Positions 32,817 through 43,400 of a stretch of 44,562 bases of DNA are shown piece after piece. Origin of the DNA: Arachnia propionica. Lineage in GTDB: Bacteria > Actinomycetota > Actinomycetes > Propionibacteriales > Propionibacteriaceae. The DNA is taken from NCBI GenBank assembly GCA_002748325.1, contig PDSD01000034.1, positions 1-44,562 of the forward strand. The letters are read 5' to 3'. Under the pieces are notes generated by a model that was given only the letters and a program-made list of their open reading frames with translations, was not told the DNA's origin and ran no database searches. A program made the translations under genes and the position numbers. Each line of letters starts with the position of its first letter. Within the stretch, counting starts at the first letter, position 1.

Positions 32817-34146
32817 TGATCGGCCTTTCCTTCGGCAGTTCGTAGAGGCGTTTGCGTTCGCGCAATGCCAGCGACGACGCAAACGTGATTGGTCCTAGAC
32901 GGCCAACGTACATCAAACCACAGAGCACGAGCAGACTGGCCGGATCTAATTGAGCGGTGATGCCCGTGCTCAACCCCACCGTGCCGAACGCCGACATCAC
33001 CTCAAACAGCACCTTGTCGAGGTTGTAGGGCGAGAACAGCGTGATCGCCAGCGTCGCGCCAAACACCAGTGCCATGGCCAGGCCGACCACGGCGATGGCC
33101 TGGCGGTGCACCGAACGGGCTAGGCGTTTGCCCATGATGTTCACGGCGGCCTCGCCACGCACCTCGGTCCACACAATAAAGACCAGCACCGCGATGGTGG
33201 TGACTTTCACGCCGCCAGCGGTACCGGCTGGGCCGCCGCCAACAAACATGAAGAAGTCCAGGCCCAGCCAGGTGGCTGAGTGCATCCCGCCGACCGGAAT
33301 GCTGTTGAAACCAGCGGTCCTGGTTTGCACCGCCTGAAAGATGCCGGGCAGCAGCTTGTCGTACCACGGCAACTCGCCTAGCGTCAGCGGATTGTTCCAT
33401 TCCAACGCCAGCACGTACAGCGAACTCAGCACCAGCAAGGTGACCGTCATGACGAGCACGATCCGGGTATTCATCGTCCATTTCAGGCCGTCTTTGAAAT
33501 AGTGACGAAGCTGCATGAGTACTGGGAAGCCAAGGCCGCCAAGGATGATCGCCACCATGATCGGAATGCAGACCGTGGGGTCGGTTACGTAGCGGATCAT
33601 GGAGTCGCTGTATAGCGAGAAGCCAGCGTTGTTGAATGCGGAGACGGCATGGAAAACGCCGTACCAGATCGAGTCGATGAAACTGTGTTCGCCGCCTAGC
33701 CAGAATCGCAGGAACAAAATGGCGGCGACGATCCCCTCAATGAGCAGCGTGATCTTGATGATGCTGAACGTGATGGTGCGAACCCGGCCGTAGCCTTCGG
33801 TCTTGAATTCGGCGGCCGCAGTCACTTTGGTGCGGTAGGGCAGGTTCCCCAACACCGCCATACCGATTACCGAGGCCAGGGTCATGACGCCGAAGCCGCC
33901 GATCTGGATCAACACCAGGATCACAAACAGCCCGAACTCGGACCAATAGGTTTGGGTATCGACGATCGTCAGCCCGGTCACGCACACGGCGGAGGTGGCG
34001 GTGAAAAAAGCTTCGAGTACCGACGCGCTTCCCTCGCCACGTTTGGCGATAGGCAGCAGTAGTAACAGCGTCCCAAGCCAGGCGGTGCTGGTGAAGCCCA
34101 GCATGATCGCCCGGGGTGGGTTTAGGCGCCTCACAAAAGCGGACAC
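32809..34146 (-). CDS. trkH: TrkH/KtrB-type potassium transporter membrane subunit
   Basis: The protein (about 445 residues from GTG 34146) forms the potassium-conducting pore. It has repeated M1-P-M2 units with the selectivity-filter segments TSAVCVTGL, NAGFSLYSD, TRTAGFNS and FGTVGLSTG, the four glycine-containing loops of the family. Ten or so membrane helices are visible. The start could be GTG 34203, adding 19 residues without similarity. It is the first gene of the two-gene unit and points against the surrounding dnaN-gyrA direction. Confidence 0.92.
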   Translation of the reverse strand: MSAFVRRLNPPRAIMLGFTSTAWLGTLLLLLPIAKRGEGSASVLEAFFTATSAVCVTGLTIVDTQTYWSEFGLFVILVLIQIGGFGVMTLASVIGMAVLGNLPYRTKVTAAAEFKTEGYGRVRTITFSIIKITLLIEGIVAAILFLRFWLGGEHSFIDSIWYGVFHAVSAFNNAGFSLYSDSMIRYVTDPTVCIPIMVAIILGGLGFPVLMQLRHYFKDGLKWTMNTRIVLVMTVTLLVLSSLYVLALEWNNPLTLGELPWYDKLLPGIFQAVQTRTAGFNSIPVGGMHSATWLGLDFFMFVGGGPAGTAGGVKVTTIAVLVFIVWTEVRGEAAVNIMGKRLARSVHRQAIAVVGLAMALVFGATLAITLFSPYNLDKVLFEVMSAFGTVGLSTGITAQLDPASLLVLCGLMYVGRLGPITFASSLALRERKRLYELPKERPIIG

Positions 34147-34486
34147 CGCGCCAGTATGCCTCTCGGCGGCGCTTTGCGCGAGCCGTTGGCCGCAATCCGT
34201 CACTTCGGCAGACGGTTTTCCGGGCTGCCGCTGAGCCGTGGCCGCGGGGTTGTGGCACCGAAACGTGGCAGCAGATTTTGCAAAAGAGTGCGGATTTGGC
34301 AGGGAGCAACCAAGGACAGGTACTGGTATGCCAGTCCGGGGGTTGAATCGCTAGAAACGCCGGTTGAGGGCCAATGACGCCACGTGGTACGTGCGGTAAC
34401 TGTAATTTCGGCCGGAAACGAGTACACTTGCATAGGTATCGCACCGCCGGATATCCGGCGGTTGTTCATTGTAGACGGGAGAATGG
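34147..34486. other. Divergent trkH-gyrB intergenic region
   Basis: This 340 bp gap carries the promoters of both transcripts. It holds a small inverted repeat ACTGG-TATG-CCAGT (34322-34335) and the perfect palindrome at 34444-34461 close to gyrB. If trkH starts at GTG 34203, the gap begins at 34204. I see no gene in it. Confidence 0.6.
34444..34461. promoter_or_regulatory. Perfect 18-bp palindrome in the gyrB leader
   Basis: CCGCCGGATATCCGGCGG lies 25 bp before the gyrB start. It could bind a regulator or fold as a hairpin in the mRNA; gyrase genes are often controlled by supercoiling, but this site is not known to me. Confidence 0.55.
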
Positions 34487-36496
34487 GTGTCTGACGAGCA
34501 GCAACCGGCCGTTAAGGCGGCCGAACCCAAAACCGACGGCGGTGGCTACGACGCCGACCAGATTTCCGTACTTGAGGGGCTAGAAGCGGTTCGCAAACGC
34601 CCAGGCATGTACATCGGCTCCACCGGCGAGCGCGGCCTGCACCATCTGGTGTACGAGATCGTCGACAACTCGGTGGACGAAGCGTTGGCTGGCTACTGCG
34701 ACCGCATCGACATCGAGCTGTTGGATGATGGCGGGGTGCGAGTGGCCGACAATGGCCGGGGCATCCCAGTCAAGAAGCATCCGGTGGAGAAGATCCCGAC
34801 CGTCACCCTGGTGCTGACGGTGCTGCACGCCGGCGGCAAGTTCGGCGACGGCGGCTACAAGGTTTCGGGCGGCCTGCACGGTGTGGGCTCCTCGGTGGTG
34901 AACGCGCTTAGCGAGAAGCTGACGGTGGAGGTGCGCCGTGATGGCCACCGCTTCGAGCAGACCTTCGCCGACGGCGTCCCGGTTACCGAGCTGGTCAAGA
35001 AAGAGGCAACCAGCGACACCGGCACCACCGTCACGTTCTACCCCTCGGCCGAGATCTTCGAGACCACCACCTACAACTACGACACCCTGGTTACCCGGTT
35101 TAGGGAGATGGCCTTCCTCAACAAGGGGCTGACGATCACTATCGCCGACAAGCGCAGCAAGCGCAGCGACGATGACGAGCTCGACGATGAGGGCGAACGG
35201 CGCGACGAGTTCTGCTACGAGAACGGCTTGATCGACTACGTGAAGTTCCTGGCTGGCCGCCGGGATGCAATCCATTCGGGCGTAATCGGCATCGAGGCGG
35301 GCGACGATGACGACCAGATCAGCGTCGAGATCGCGATGCAGTGGACCTCGTCGTACGCCTCCAGCGTGCACACCTTCGCCAACACCATCAACACCCACGA
35401 GGGCGGCACCCACGAGGAGGGCTTCCGCGCCGCGCTGACCGCCACCGTCAACAAGTGGGGTGAGGCCTGGGGGCTGGTCAAGAAGAAGGAAGACCGGGTC
35501 TCCGGTGACGACATTCGTGAGGGCTTGACCGCGATCATCAGCATCAAGCTGGGCGAGCCGCAGTTCGAGGGCCAGACCAAGACCAAGCTGGGCAACACCG
35601 AGGCGCGTAATTTCGTGCAGCGGGTGATGAACGCCGAGCTGGGCGACTGGTTCGAGCGTAACCCGGCCGAAGGCAAGGAAATCATTCGCAAGTCGCAGGC
35701 GGCTGCCGCCGCCCGGATGGCCGCCCGCAAGGCCCGCGACATCGCCCGTAACCGCAAGGGCCTGCTGGGTGGCGGCGGGCTGCCGGGCAAGCTGATCGAC
35801 TGCCAGTCGACCAATCCGGAGGAATGCGAAGTTTTCATCGTCGAGGGCGACTCGGCTGGCGGCTCGGCCCGCGGCGGCCGCGACCCCAAGACCCAGGCGA
35901 TCCTGCCGATCCGCGGCAAGATCCTTAACGTCGAAAAGGCGCGCCTCGACAAGATCCTGGCCAACCGCGAGGTCGAGGCGATCATCAGCGCGCTGGGTAC
36001 CGGCATCCAGGACGATTTCGACATCAACAAGCTGCGCTATCACAAGATCGTGCTGATGGCCGACGCCGACGTGGACGGCGCGCACATCCGCACTCTGCTG
36101 TTGACGCTGCTGTTCAGGTTTATGCGGCCGCTGATCGACGGCGGGTACGTCTATCTGGCCCAGCCGCCGCTGTTTAGGCTGCGCTGGACCAACGCGCCGC
36201 ACGAGCTGGCCTACACCGATTCCGAGCGCGACGGGTTGCGTGCGCTTGGCCTGGAGGCTGGCAAGAAGCTGCCGAACGTTAACCCGATTCAGCGGTACAA
36301 AGGTCTCGGCGAGATGAACGCCGACGATCTGTGGGAGACCACCATGGATCCGGACCGGCGCATCCTGCTGCAGGTCAGCCTGGACGACGCGGCCGCCGCC
36401 GACCAGATGTTTTCCATCCTGATGGGTGAGGACGTCGAGCAGCGCCGCAGCTTCATTCAACACAACGCCCGCGACGTGCGGTTCCTCGATATCTGA
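34487..36496 (+). CDS. gyrB: DNA gyrase subunit B
   Basis: GyrB is the ATPase half of gyrase. The 669-residue protein has the GHKL ATPase start [33 protein letters not shown] and NGRGIPV, and the Toprim domain with [16 protein letters not shown] (Glu about 453) and [15 protein letters not shown] (about 525-538). The C-terminal [10 protein letters not shown] is intact. The GTG at 34487 follows GGGAGAATG. The region is free of frameshifts and typical in length for actinobacteria. Confidence 0.98.
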   Translation: MSDEQQPAVKAAEPKTDGGGYDADQISVLEGLEAVRKRPGMYIGSTGERGLHHLVYEIVDNSVDEALAGYCDRIDIELLDDGGVRVADNGRGIPVKKHPVEKIPTVTLVLTVLHAGGKFGDGGYKVSGGLHGVGSSVVNALSEKLTVEVRRDGHRFEQTFADGVPVTELVKKEATSDTGTTVTFYPSAEIFETTTYNYDTLVTRFREMAFLNKGLTITIADKRSKRSDDDELDDEGERRDEFCYENGLIDYVKFLAGRRDAIHSGVIGIEAGDDDDQISVEIAMQWTSSYASSVHTFANTINTHEGGTHEEGFRAALTATVNKWGEAWGLVKKKEDRVSGDDIREGLTAIISIKLGEPQFEGQTKTKLGNTEARNFVQRVMNAELGDWFERNPAEGKEIIRKSQAAAAARMAARKARDIARNRKGLLGGGGLPGKLIDCQSTNPEECEVFIVEGDSAGGSARGGRDPKTQAILPIRGKILNVEKARLDKILANREVEAIISALGTGIQDDFDINKLRYHKIVLMADADVDGAHIRTLLLTLLFRFMRPLIDGGYVYLAQPPLFRLRWTNAPHELAYTDSERDGLRALGLEAGKKLPNVNPIQRYKGLGEMNADDLWETTMDPDRRILLQVSLDDAAAADQMFSILMGEDVEQRRSFIQHNARDVRFLDI

Positions 36497-36508
36497 CGAA
36501 AGAGAGCC

Positions 36509-39025
36509 ATGACTGATCAGCCAGAAAGCGTCGAGGAGACCGGCATCGTGCCGCCTGCGCTAGGCACCGTCGAGCCGGTGGACCTGCAGGTGGAGATTCA
36601 AAAGTCCTACCTCGACTATGCGATGAGCGTCATCGTCGGGCGCGCGCTGCCCGATGTGCGCGACGGCCTGAAACCGGTGCACCGCCGGGTGCTGTATGCC
36701 ATGTGGGACGGTGGCTACCGGCCCGACCGTGGCTGGAACAAGTGCTCGCGCGTTGTCGGTGAGGTCATGGGTCTGTACCACCCCCATGGCGACTCCGCGA
36801 TCTATGACACCCTGGTGCGATTGACCCAGCCGTGGGCGATGCGGCTGCCGTTGGTGACCGGGCAGGGCAACTTCGGCTCGCAGGGCAACGACTCGGCCGC
36901 CGCCATGCGGTACACCGAGTGCAAGCTTGCCCAGCCTGCCGCCGAGATGGTGCGCGAGATCGAACAAAACACCGTCGACTTCAAGCCCAACTACGACAAC
37001 CGGGAGACCGAGCCGGTGGTGTTGCCGGCGCGCTACCCGAACCTGCTGGTCAACGGCTCTTCGGGCATCGCGGTCGGCATGGCCACCAACATCCCTGCGC
37101 ACAACCTGCGCGAGGTTGCCGACGCCGTGCATTGGGCGCTGCAGCATCCCGAGGCCACCAAGGAGGAGGTGCTGGAGGCCGCCATCGAGCGCATCCAGGG
37201 CCCGGACTTCCCCGGTGGCGGGCTGATCGTCGGCCGCCAAGGCATTGAGGACGCTTACCGCACCGGCCGCGGCTCGGTGACGATGCGCGCCGTGATGGAC
37301 CTTGAGGAGGAGGCCAACGGCCGCCAGCTCATCGTCATCACCGAGCTGCCCTACATGGCTAACCCGGACAACCTGGCCGCCCGCATCGGCGAACTGGTCA
37401 GCTCTGGCAAGCTGACCGGCATCGCCGACATCCGCGACGACACGTCCGCGCGCACCGGCTTGCGGCTGGTGGTGGTGCTCAAGCGCGACGCCCAACCGCG
37501 CGTCGTGATGAACAACCTGTACAAGTACACCGCGCTGCAGGACACCTTCGGCTGTAACATGCTGGCCCTGGTGGATGACGTGCCGCGCACCCTGCGGCTG
37601 GACCAGTTCATCCGGTATTGGATTCGCCACCAGATCGAGGTAATCCGGCGGCGCACCCAGTTCCAGTTGGAGGACGCCGAGAAGCGCGCCCACCTGGATC
37701 GCGGGCTGGTCAAGGCGCTCAACATGCTGGACGAGGTCATCGCCTTGATCCGGGCCTCGCGGACCGCCGAGGACGCCAGCGAGGGCCTGCAAGAGCTGCT
37801 GGAGATTGACGAGCTGCAGGCCCGTCACATCCTGGATCAGCAACTGCGGCGCCTGGCAAGCATGGAGATCCAAAAGATCATCGACCGGCTGGCCGAGATC
37901 GAGGCGCTGATCACCGACCTGAAAGACATCCTCGCTCGGGAGGAGCGCCAGCGCGAGATCGTGGGCACCGAGCTGAGCGAGATCGTCGACAAGTACGGCG
38001 ACGAGCGGCGCACCCGGATCGTCGCGGCCACCGGCGACATGAGCGAGGAGGATTTCATCCCCGACCGCGACGTGGTGGTCACCATCACCCACGGCGGCTA
38101 CGTCAAGCGCACCCTGGCCGACCAGTATCGGTTGCAGAAGCGGGGCGGCAAGGGGGTTCGCGGGGCCGCGCTGCGCCGCGACGACGAGGTGGCGCACCTG
38201 GTGACCACCAGCAACCATCAATGGCTGCTGTTCTTCACCAACCTGGGCCGGGTGTACCGCATCAAGGCCTGGCAGCTGCCGGAGGCGAGTCGCGACGCCA
38301 AGGGCGGGCACGTCGCTGGCCTGCTGAGTTTCCTGCCTGACGAGCACATCGCCCAGGTTTTGACGCTGCGCAGCTACCAAGATGCGCAGTATCTGCTGCT
38401 GGCCACCCGCGACGGGCTGGTTAAGAAGACGGCGTTGGAGGCCTACGACACGCCGCGGCAGGCCGGGGTCATCGCCATCAACTTCCGCGATGAAAACGAC
38501 GAGCTGATCGGCGCCGAGCTGTGCTCCGATACCGACGAGGTGCTGTTGATTTCCCGCAAGGGCCAGTCGATCCGGTTCACCGCCGATGACGAGCAGTTGC
38601 GGCCGATGGGCCGGGCGACTTCCGGCGTCACCGGTATGAAGTTCCGCAACGGTGACGCGCTGCTCAGCATGGCGGTGCTGCGCAGTGGTGAGGATCTGGC
38701 CGAGAAGAGCGTCTTTACGCTTACCAACGGCGGCTTCGCTAAGCGCAGTCGGCTGGGTGAGTACCGGCTGCAGAACCGGGGCGGCCTGGGCATCAAGGCC
38801 ATGCGGCTGAATGAGGAGCGTGGCTCCCTGGTGGGCGGGTTGATTGTGAGCGACACCGATGAGGTGATCGCGATGCGCACCTCGGGTCAGATCACCCGCA
38901 GCGCGGTGGCCGATGTGCCGGTGAAGGGCCGGGACACGATGGGCCTTCGGTTGTGCCAGACGGTACGGTGGTTGCAGAGGGGGCATCGGGTGAAGAGGTG
39001 CTTGAAGGGAGATCCTCATGAGTGA
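36509..39025 (+). CDS. gyrA: DNA gyrase subunit A
   Basis: GyrA cuts and rejoins DNA. The 838-residue protein has [30 protein letters not shown], the quinolone region [16 protein letters not shown] (Ser96 and Asp100 are the positions of E. coli Ser83 and Asp87 and look wild-type), and the catalytic tyrosine about 135 in MRYTECKL. The C-terminal beta-propeller repeats and a GyrA-box-like segment RGGKGVRG are present. It starts 12 bp after gyrB, and its stop overlaps the DUF3566 gene by 8 bp. Confidence 0.98.
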   Translation: MTDQPESVEETGIVPPALGTVEPVDLQVEIQKSYLDYAMSVIVGRALPDVRDGLKPVHRRVLYAMWDGGYRPDRGWNKCSRVVGEVMGLYHPHGDSAIYDTLVRLTQPWAMRLPLVTGQGNFGSQGNDSAAAMRYTECKLAQPAAEMVREIEQNTVDFKPNYDNRETEPVVLPARYPNLLVNGSSGIAVGMATNIPAHNLREVADAVHWALQHPEATKEEVLEAAIERIQGPDFPGGGLIVGRQGIEDAYRTGRGSVTMRAVMDLEEEANGRQLIVITELPYMANPDNLAARIGELVSSGKLTGIADIRDDTSARTGLRLVVVLKRDAQPRVVMNNLYKYTALQDTFGCNMLALVDDVPRTLRLDQFIRYWIRHQIEVIRRRTQFQLEDAEKRAHLDRGLVKALNMLDEVIALIRASRTAEDASEGLQELLEIDELQARHILDQQLRRLASMEIQKIIDRLAEIEALITDLKDILAREERQREIVGTELSEIVDKYGDERRTRIVAATGDMSEEDFIPDRDVVVTITHGGYVKRTLADQYRLQKRGGKGVRGAALRRDDEVAHLVTTSNHQWLLFFTNLGRVYRIKAWQLPEASRDAKGGHVAGLLSFLPDEHIAQVLTLRSYQDAQYLLLATRDGLVKKTALEAYDTPRQAGVIAINFRDENDELIGAELCSDTDEVLLISRKGQSIRFTADDEQLRPMGRATSGVTGMKFRNGDALLSMAVLRSGEDLAEKSVFTLTNGGFAKRSRLGEYRLQNRGGLGIKAMRLNEERGSLVGGLIVSDTDEVIAMRTSGQITRSAVADVPVKGRDTMGLRLCQTVRWLQRGHRVKRCLKGDPHE

Positions 39026-39785
39026 CCGGCACGTTCGTTGGCCGAGTGCTGATGGTTCGCCGGGGATTGATTTTTCACCCCCTGCGTTCCGTGATAGCGA
39101 AACGCCAGCTGTCTTCGAGGACGATACCCAAAGCTATGACGCGAGCTTGAATAATTTCGGCGACGACTTTGCAAGTGATGCCGCCGAGGTTGACGTGGCC
39201 ATGGATACGCTAGAGCCTGCCGCTGAAGTCGATACCAACACCTACGAGATGGGCTTTGCTAAGTCTGGTGGTGATGACTTCGAGGATCTGGAGATGCCGC
39301 ATGAGGTCGATGAAATCTCGACGGTGGAGCCAGATGTTGCGCCGGTGGCACCCGGCGCTGCCCCCGAGGTGACCGGGATCCCCGTTGATGCACCAAAGCC
39401 CAAGGTTGCTACGCCCCGCACCCGGCGCGCCCGGTTGCGGTTGTCGCGTATCGATCCGTGGTCGGTGATGAAAGTCACGTTCTTGTTCTCGATCGCGTTC
39501 GGCATCATGGCGATGGCGTTGGTAGCGGTGCTGTGGTCGTTGATCTCAGGTTCTGGCAGCCTGGATGCGATCAACCAGATCGTGCAAAGCCTGTTTGGTG
39601 GCACTTCTGAGCAAGAATTCAGAATCCAGGAGTACCTGAACACGCCGCGGGTGATGGGCTTCATGGCGCTGATCTCGGCTATCGACGTGGTCATCATTAC
39701 CGCAGTCAGCACACTCATGGCGTTCCTGTACAACCTGTCGGCCATCATCTTGGGCGGCCTGGAAATCACTCTCGCGGAAGACTAA
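39018..39785 (+). CDS. DUF3566 membrane protein
   Basis: The 255-residue protein has a long acidic, disordered N-terminal part (about 1-140) and a C-terminal DUF3566 domain (about 140-255). That domain has [26 protein letters not shown], a first helix, a small loop and a second helix ending [17 protein letters not shown]. Most actinobacteria carry this protein just after gyrA, and its function is not established. The ATG at 39018 lies within the end of gyrA (ATGAGTGA), so it is co-translated. The acidic extension is longer than I expect for the family. Confidence 0.92.
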   Translation: MSDRHVRWPSADGSPGIDFSPPAFRDSETPAVFEDDTQSYDASLNNFGDDFASDAAEVDVAMDTLEPAAEVDTNTYEMGFAKSGGDDFEDLEMPHEVDEISTVEPDVAPVAPGAAPEVTGIPVDAPKPKVATPRTRRARLRLSRIDPWSVMKVTFLFSIAFGIMAMALVAVLWSLISGSGSLDAINQIVQSLFGGTSEQEFRIQEYLNTPRVMGFMALISAIDVVIITAVSTLMAFLYNLSAIILGGLEITLAED

Positions 39786-39849
39786 AGCGGCCAGTGTCCC
39801 CGCGTTTGGTACGTGGTGATGACTGCGCTAGAGTTGTTCCTCGGCACTC

Positions 39850-39923
39850 GGGCCTATAGCTCAGACGGTTAGAGCGCTGCCCTGATAAGGCAGAGGTCAC
39901 TGGTTCAAGTCCAGTTAGGCCCA
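39850..39923 (+). tRNA. ileT: tRNA-Ile (anticodon GAT)
   Basis: The acceptor stem GGGCCTA pairs with TAGGCCC. The anticodon stem is CTGCC/GGCAG with loop CTGATAA, giving GAT at 39884-39886. The T arm is ACTGG-TTCAAGT-CCAGT. The 74-nt body ends at the discriminator A; the CCA end is not encoded. It stands after gyrA and DUF3566, as in many actinobacteria. No tRNA-Ala follows. Confidence 0.97.
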
Positions 39924-40472
39924 CCGAAAGCAGTCGTAGCTTCAGCATTGATTCTTTGGCATGTTGCGCGTGCCTTGAGTTATTGCTGTGTCGAATCGGT
40001 TGCTTCGCTAGTTCACGCTAGGTGCAGTAAGCGCAAACTGGCCTGGCCGTGGCTGGCTATCTATGTTGCACAGCTTCGCGTGACTCAGTGATTGATCTCG
40101 TTGGGTGACGCTTGGCTGTTGTTTCGATGGCTTGGATTATCGGTACTTGCAGCATCGGCATCAGTAGAGAATATGGCGGGCTTTCTGAGGGCCTTGTCAA
40201 GGTTAGGGAATGAGTAACGTTGGTAGTGGAGTGTCTACTCGGGTACCAAGAGTAATTATTACCTTTTGTTACTATATTCTTTTCAGTGCCTGGGCTGTTT
40301 AGTCAAAATAAACATTTGTTTCGAGTGATTTCGCGCGGAGTTTGACAAAAGTAAGTAGACCGACCTACCGTTTGTACCAATGTAGATATACAAGAATTGC
40401 TGAATTATGTCAGCTTGGCTCTGGGAACGTCCTTGGGCTGAAAACCTCGAAGAGGAAAGATATGGGGGAAGC
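39924..40472. other. AT-richer intergenic region between tRNA-Ile and the adhesin
   Basis: This 549 bp gap has no gene I can support. It is richer in A and T than its left neighbour, especially from 40240 on. It contains an interrupted inverted repeat TTGGTA/TACCAA (40220-40249, with GAGT/ACTC inside) and a promoter-like pair at 40342-40371. The usual tRNA-Ala that often follows tRNA-Ile is absent. Confidence 0.6.
40342..40371 (+). promoter_or_regulatory. Promoter candidate for the surface adhesin
   Basis: TTGACA (40342-40347) is 18 bp from TACCGT (40366-40371), a fair -10 for actinobacteria. It is about 100 bp before the adhesin start. Confidence 0.55.
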
Positions 40473-43400
40473 ATGTCGATAAGCATGCGCGCCTGGACGC
40501 GGAGGCTTTCCGTGCTCATGGCGATAATTATGGCGCTCGCAGTGCAAGGCACGTTGAGCGCTCACGCGGTGGATCATCCCAACGCGATCAGTAACATCAA
40601 GGTTTCAGTAAACGGAGGAAACCCCGATGACGCCGCGAACACGACCAGCGCGATTCGTGTAGACGCGGATTGGGAAGTTGTTAACCCACAGCCCGGGGAT
40701 ACTTTCTCGATGACTCTTCCTAAAGAGCTCACGAAGAACGCGCTCCTCACAAACTTTAATTTGACGGACCCGAATGATTCCAACAAGATTTTGGCTAACT
40801 GCGAGGTAACAAAGGATTCGCCCACTAAGGTTAATTGCACCCTCACTGACGCAGTTGCTGGCGAAAGCAAAGCCTTTGGCAAGATGTACGTTGTCGTTAA
40901 GGTTTCGGAAAGCACCGAAAAAACGAAGCTAGAGTTCGAGGTCGGCGGTAAAAAAGTTTACGTCGATACCCCGGGCGGGAAACCGATTGGCGAAGGTTCG
41001 ACGAATCCGCCAAAGCCGCCGGACTACAAGCTGCAGAAGTCTTCTTGGCAATCCGGTACGGAAGGGCTGCTTGGCTGGCAGATCAGGATCCCGGGTGCAA
41101 AAACTGAAGGCGTCAATCCGGTAACTCTCGTGGATAGGTTTAATGACTCCTCCGACGAGGGCTTCAGCGACCACACCCGCCCGGACGAGGCTAAGTACCC
41201 GGGCCAGCAGCAGGGCACGTTTAACAAGTATAACCCGGACACCAACAAGTGGGAGCTTGTCAAAAAGTACGATATCAACTGGGACGACGACGGCAAGGGC
41301 TTCAAGGTTGACCTAACTGACCTAGACCCGAACTCGCTGTATTCCTTCAGCTACTACACCCAGATGGTTGATCCGAAGGATGGCGATATCTACGGCAACA
41401 CGGCAACTGTTGCGGGTGAAAAATTGGTCCGCACCCAGAAATTCGAGATGTTTGGTGGTGGCACCGCGCTCAGTGAGAATGAGAGCAAGTTCACTATTTC
41501 TAAGAAGCTGGAGGGCATTGCCGCTGCGGATTTGCCAGCTGGCACCGAGTTCACGGTTAAGTACAAAATCAATAGCGCTACGCCGGTTGAGGGTACGTTG
41601 AAGGTGCCAGCTGATGGTACTGCTGTGTCGTCTGATGTTTTCAAGGATATGGCCGGCGCAGAGGTGACTTTGTCTGAAATCGATCTTCCTGATGTTGCGG
41701 GTTATGAGTGGGGTGCTCCTGCTTTTAGCGAGTCGACTTTCGAGCTTGAGAAGGGCAAGGTTACTGCAATTACCTTAACGAATACTGCGACCAGGCAGAT
41801 GGGTTCGTTCTCGGTGACTAAGGCTGTTAAGGGTGAAGTTGCTGAGTTGGTGCCTGCTGATACTGAGTTCACTGTTCATTACACCCATGATGGTGGCGAA
41901 GGCGACTTGAAGGTTTCTGCTGCTGGTGGAGCGGTTGAGTCGCCGAAGTTGCCTGCCGGTACCAAGGTGACGCTGTCTGAGCCGACTTTCCCTGAGATTG
42001 ATGGTGTGGTTTGGGGTGCTCCCAAGATCGAGCCGGAGACCGTGACTATCGCTGCTGGTGAGCCAGTTAACGTGATTGTGACCAACACTGCTACGAGGAA
42101 GCCTGTTTTGGACTTGGCGTTGCGTAAGACGCTGGCTGATGGTCAGGCCGAGGTTGTTCGGGTTGGCGATAAGGTGACCTTCGATATTGAGGTGTTCAAC
42201 CAGGGCAATACTCGTGTTGCGGGTATTGAGTTGGTGGATTATCTGCCGGCTGAGTTGGAGTTGGCTGATGCTAACTGGACTGCTGGTCCTGATGGTATGG
42301 CCACGACGTGGCTCAAGGGTGGGCCGCTGGCTCCTGGTAAGTCTAGGACGGTTCAGCTCACGGCGAAGGTTTTGCAGACTGCCGAGAAGATCGAGAATCT
42401 GGCTGAGATCAGCAAGGAGACCGCGGTCGATGAGGGCGGCCAACCAATTGAGGATGCTGACGGCAACCGGTTGACCGATGTTGACTCGACTCCAGATACC
42501 GATAAGGCCAATGACAAGCTGGTTGATGATCAGATTGATGATGATGGCACCGTCGATGAGGATGATCACGATGTTGCTTCGCTGAAGGCTGATGAAGCTT
42601 TGGTGCTGGACCTGGCGTTGCGCAAGACGCTGGCTCAGGGCCAGGATTCGATTGTTCGGGTTGGCGATAAGGTGACCTTCGACATTGAGGTGTTCAACCA
42701 GGGCAACACTCACGCTTCGGGCATCGAGGTAGTGGATTACCTGGCTGACGGTCAGGAGTTGGCTGATGCTAATTGGACCGCTGCCGCTGGTAATACGGCC
42801 ACGATGAAGCTCGATGGCGTCACGCTGGCTCCGGGTGAGTCTCATAAGGTCCAGGTCACTGTCAAGATCACTTCTGTTGGTTCGCTGGAAAACTTGGCCG
42901 AGATCACCAAGGAGACCGCAGTCGATGAAAACGGTAAACCGGTGGTCGGCCCTGACAGCAAGCCGCTTACCGATATTGACTCGACTCCGGATACGGACAA
43001 GGGCAATGACAAGCTGGTTGATGATCAGATTGATGATGATGGCACCGTCGATGAGGATGATCACGATGTAGCCAAGCTGGAATCCTATGAGGCTTTGGCG
43101 CTTGACCTGGCGTTGCGCAAGACGCTGGCTGAGGGTCAGGCCGAGGTTGTTCGGGTTGGCGATAAGGTGACCTTCGACATTGAGGTGTTCAACCAGGGCA
43201 ATACTTTTGCTACGGATATCGAGGTAGTGGATTACCTGCCGGCTGAGTTGGAGTTGGCTGATGCTAATTGGACCGCTGCCGCTGGTAATACGGCCACGAT
43301 GAAGCTTGAGGGCGTCACGCTGGCTCCGGGCGAATCTAAGAAGGTTCAGCTCACGGCGAAGGTCTTGCAGACTGCCGAGAAGATCGAGAATCTGGCTGAG

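Noticed and set aside
34580..36463. A 627-codon minus-strand frame opposite gyrB
   Set aside because: It mirrors gyrB in the same way and lacks motifs and a ribosome site.
36560..39019. An 819-codon minus-strand frame opposite gyrA
   Set aside because: It mirrors gyrA codon bias in a GC-rich gene and shows no family motif.
39766..39948. A 60-codon minus-strand frame through the tRNA
   Set aside because: The well-known false protein TGLEPVTSALSGQRSNRLSY arises from reading antisense to a tRNA.
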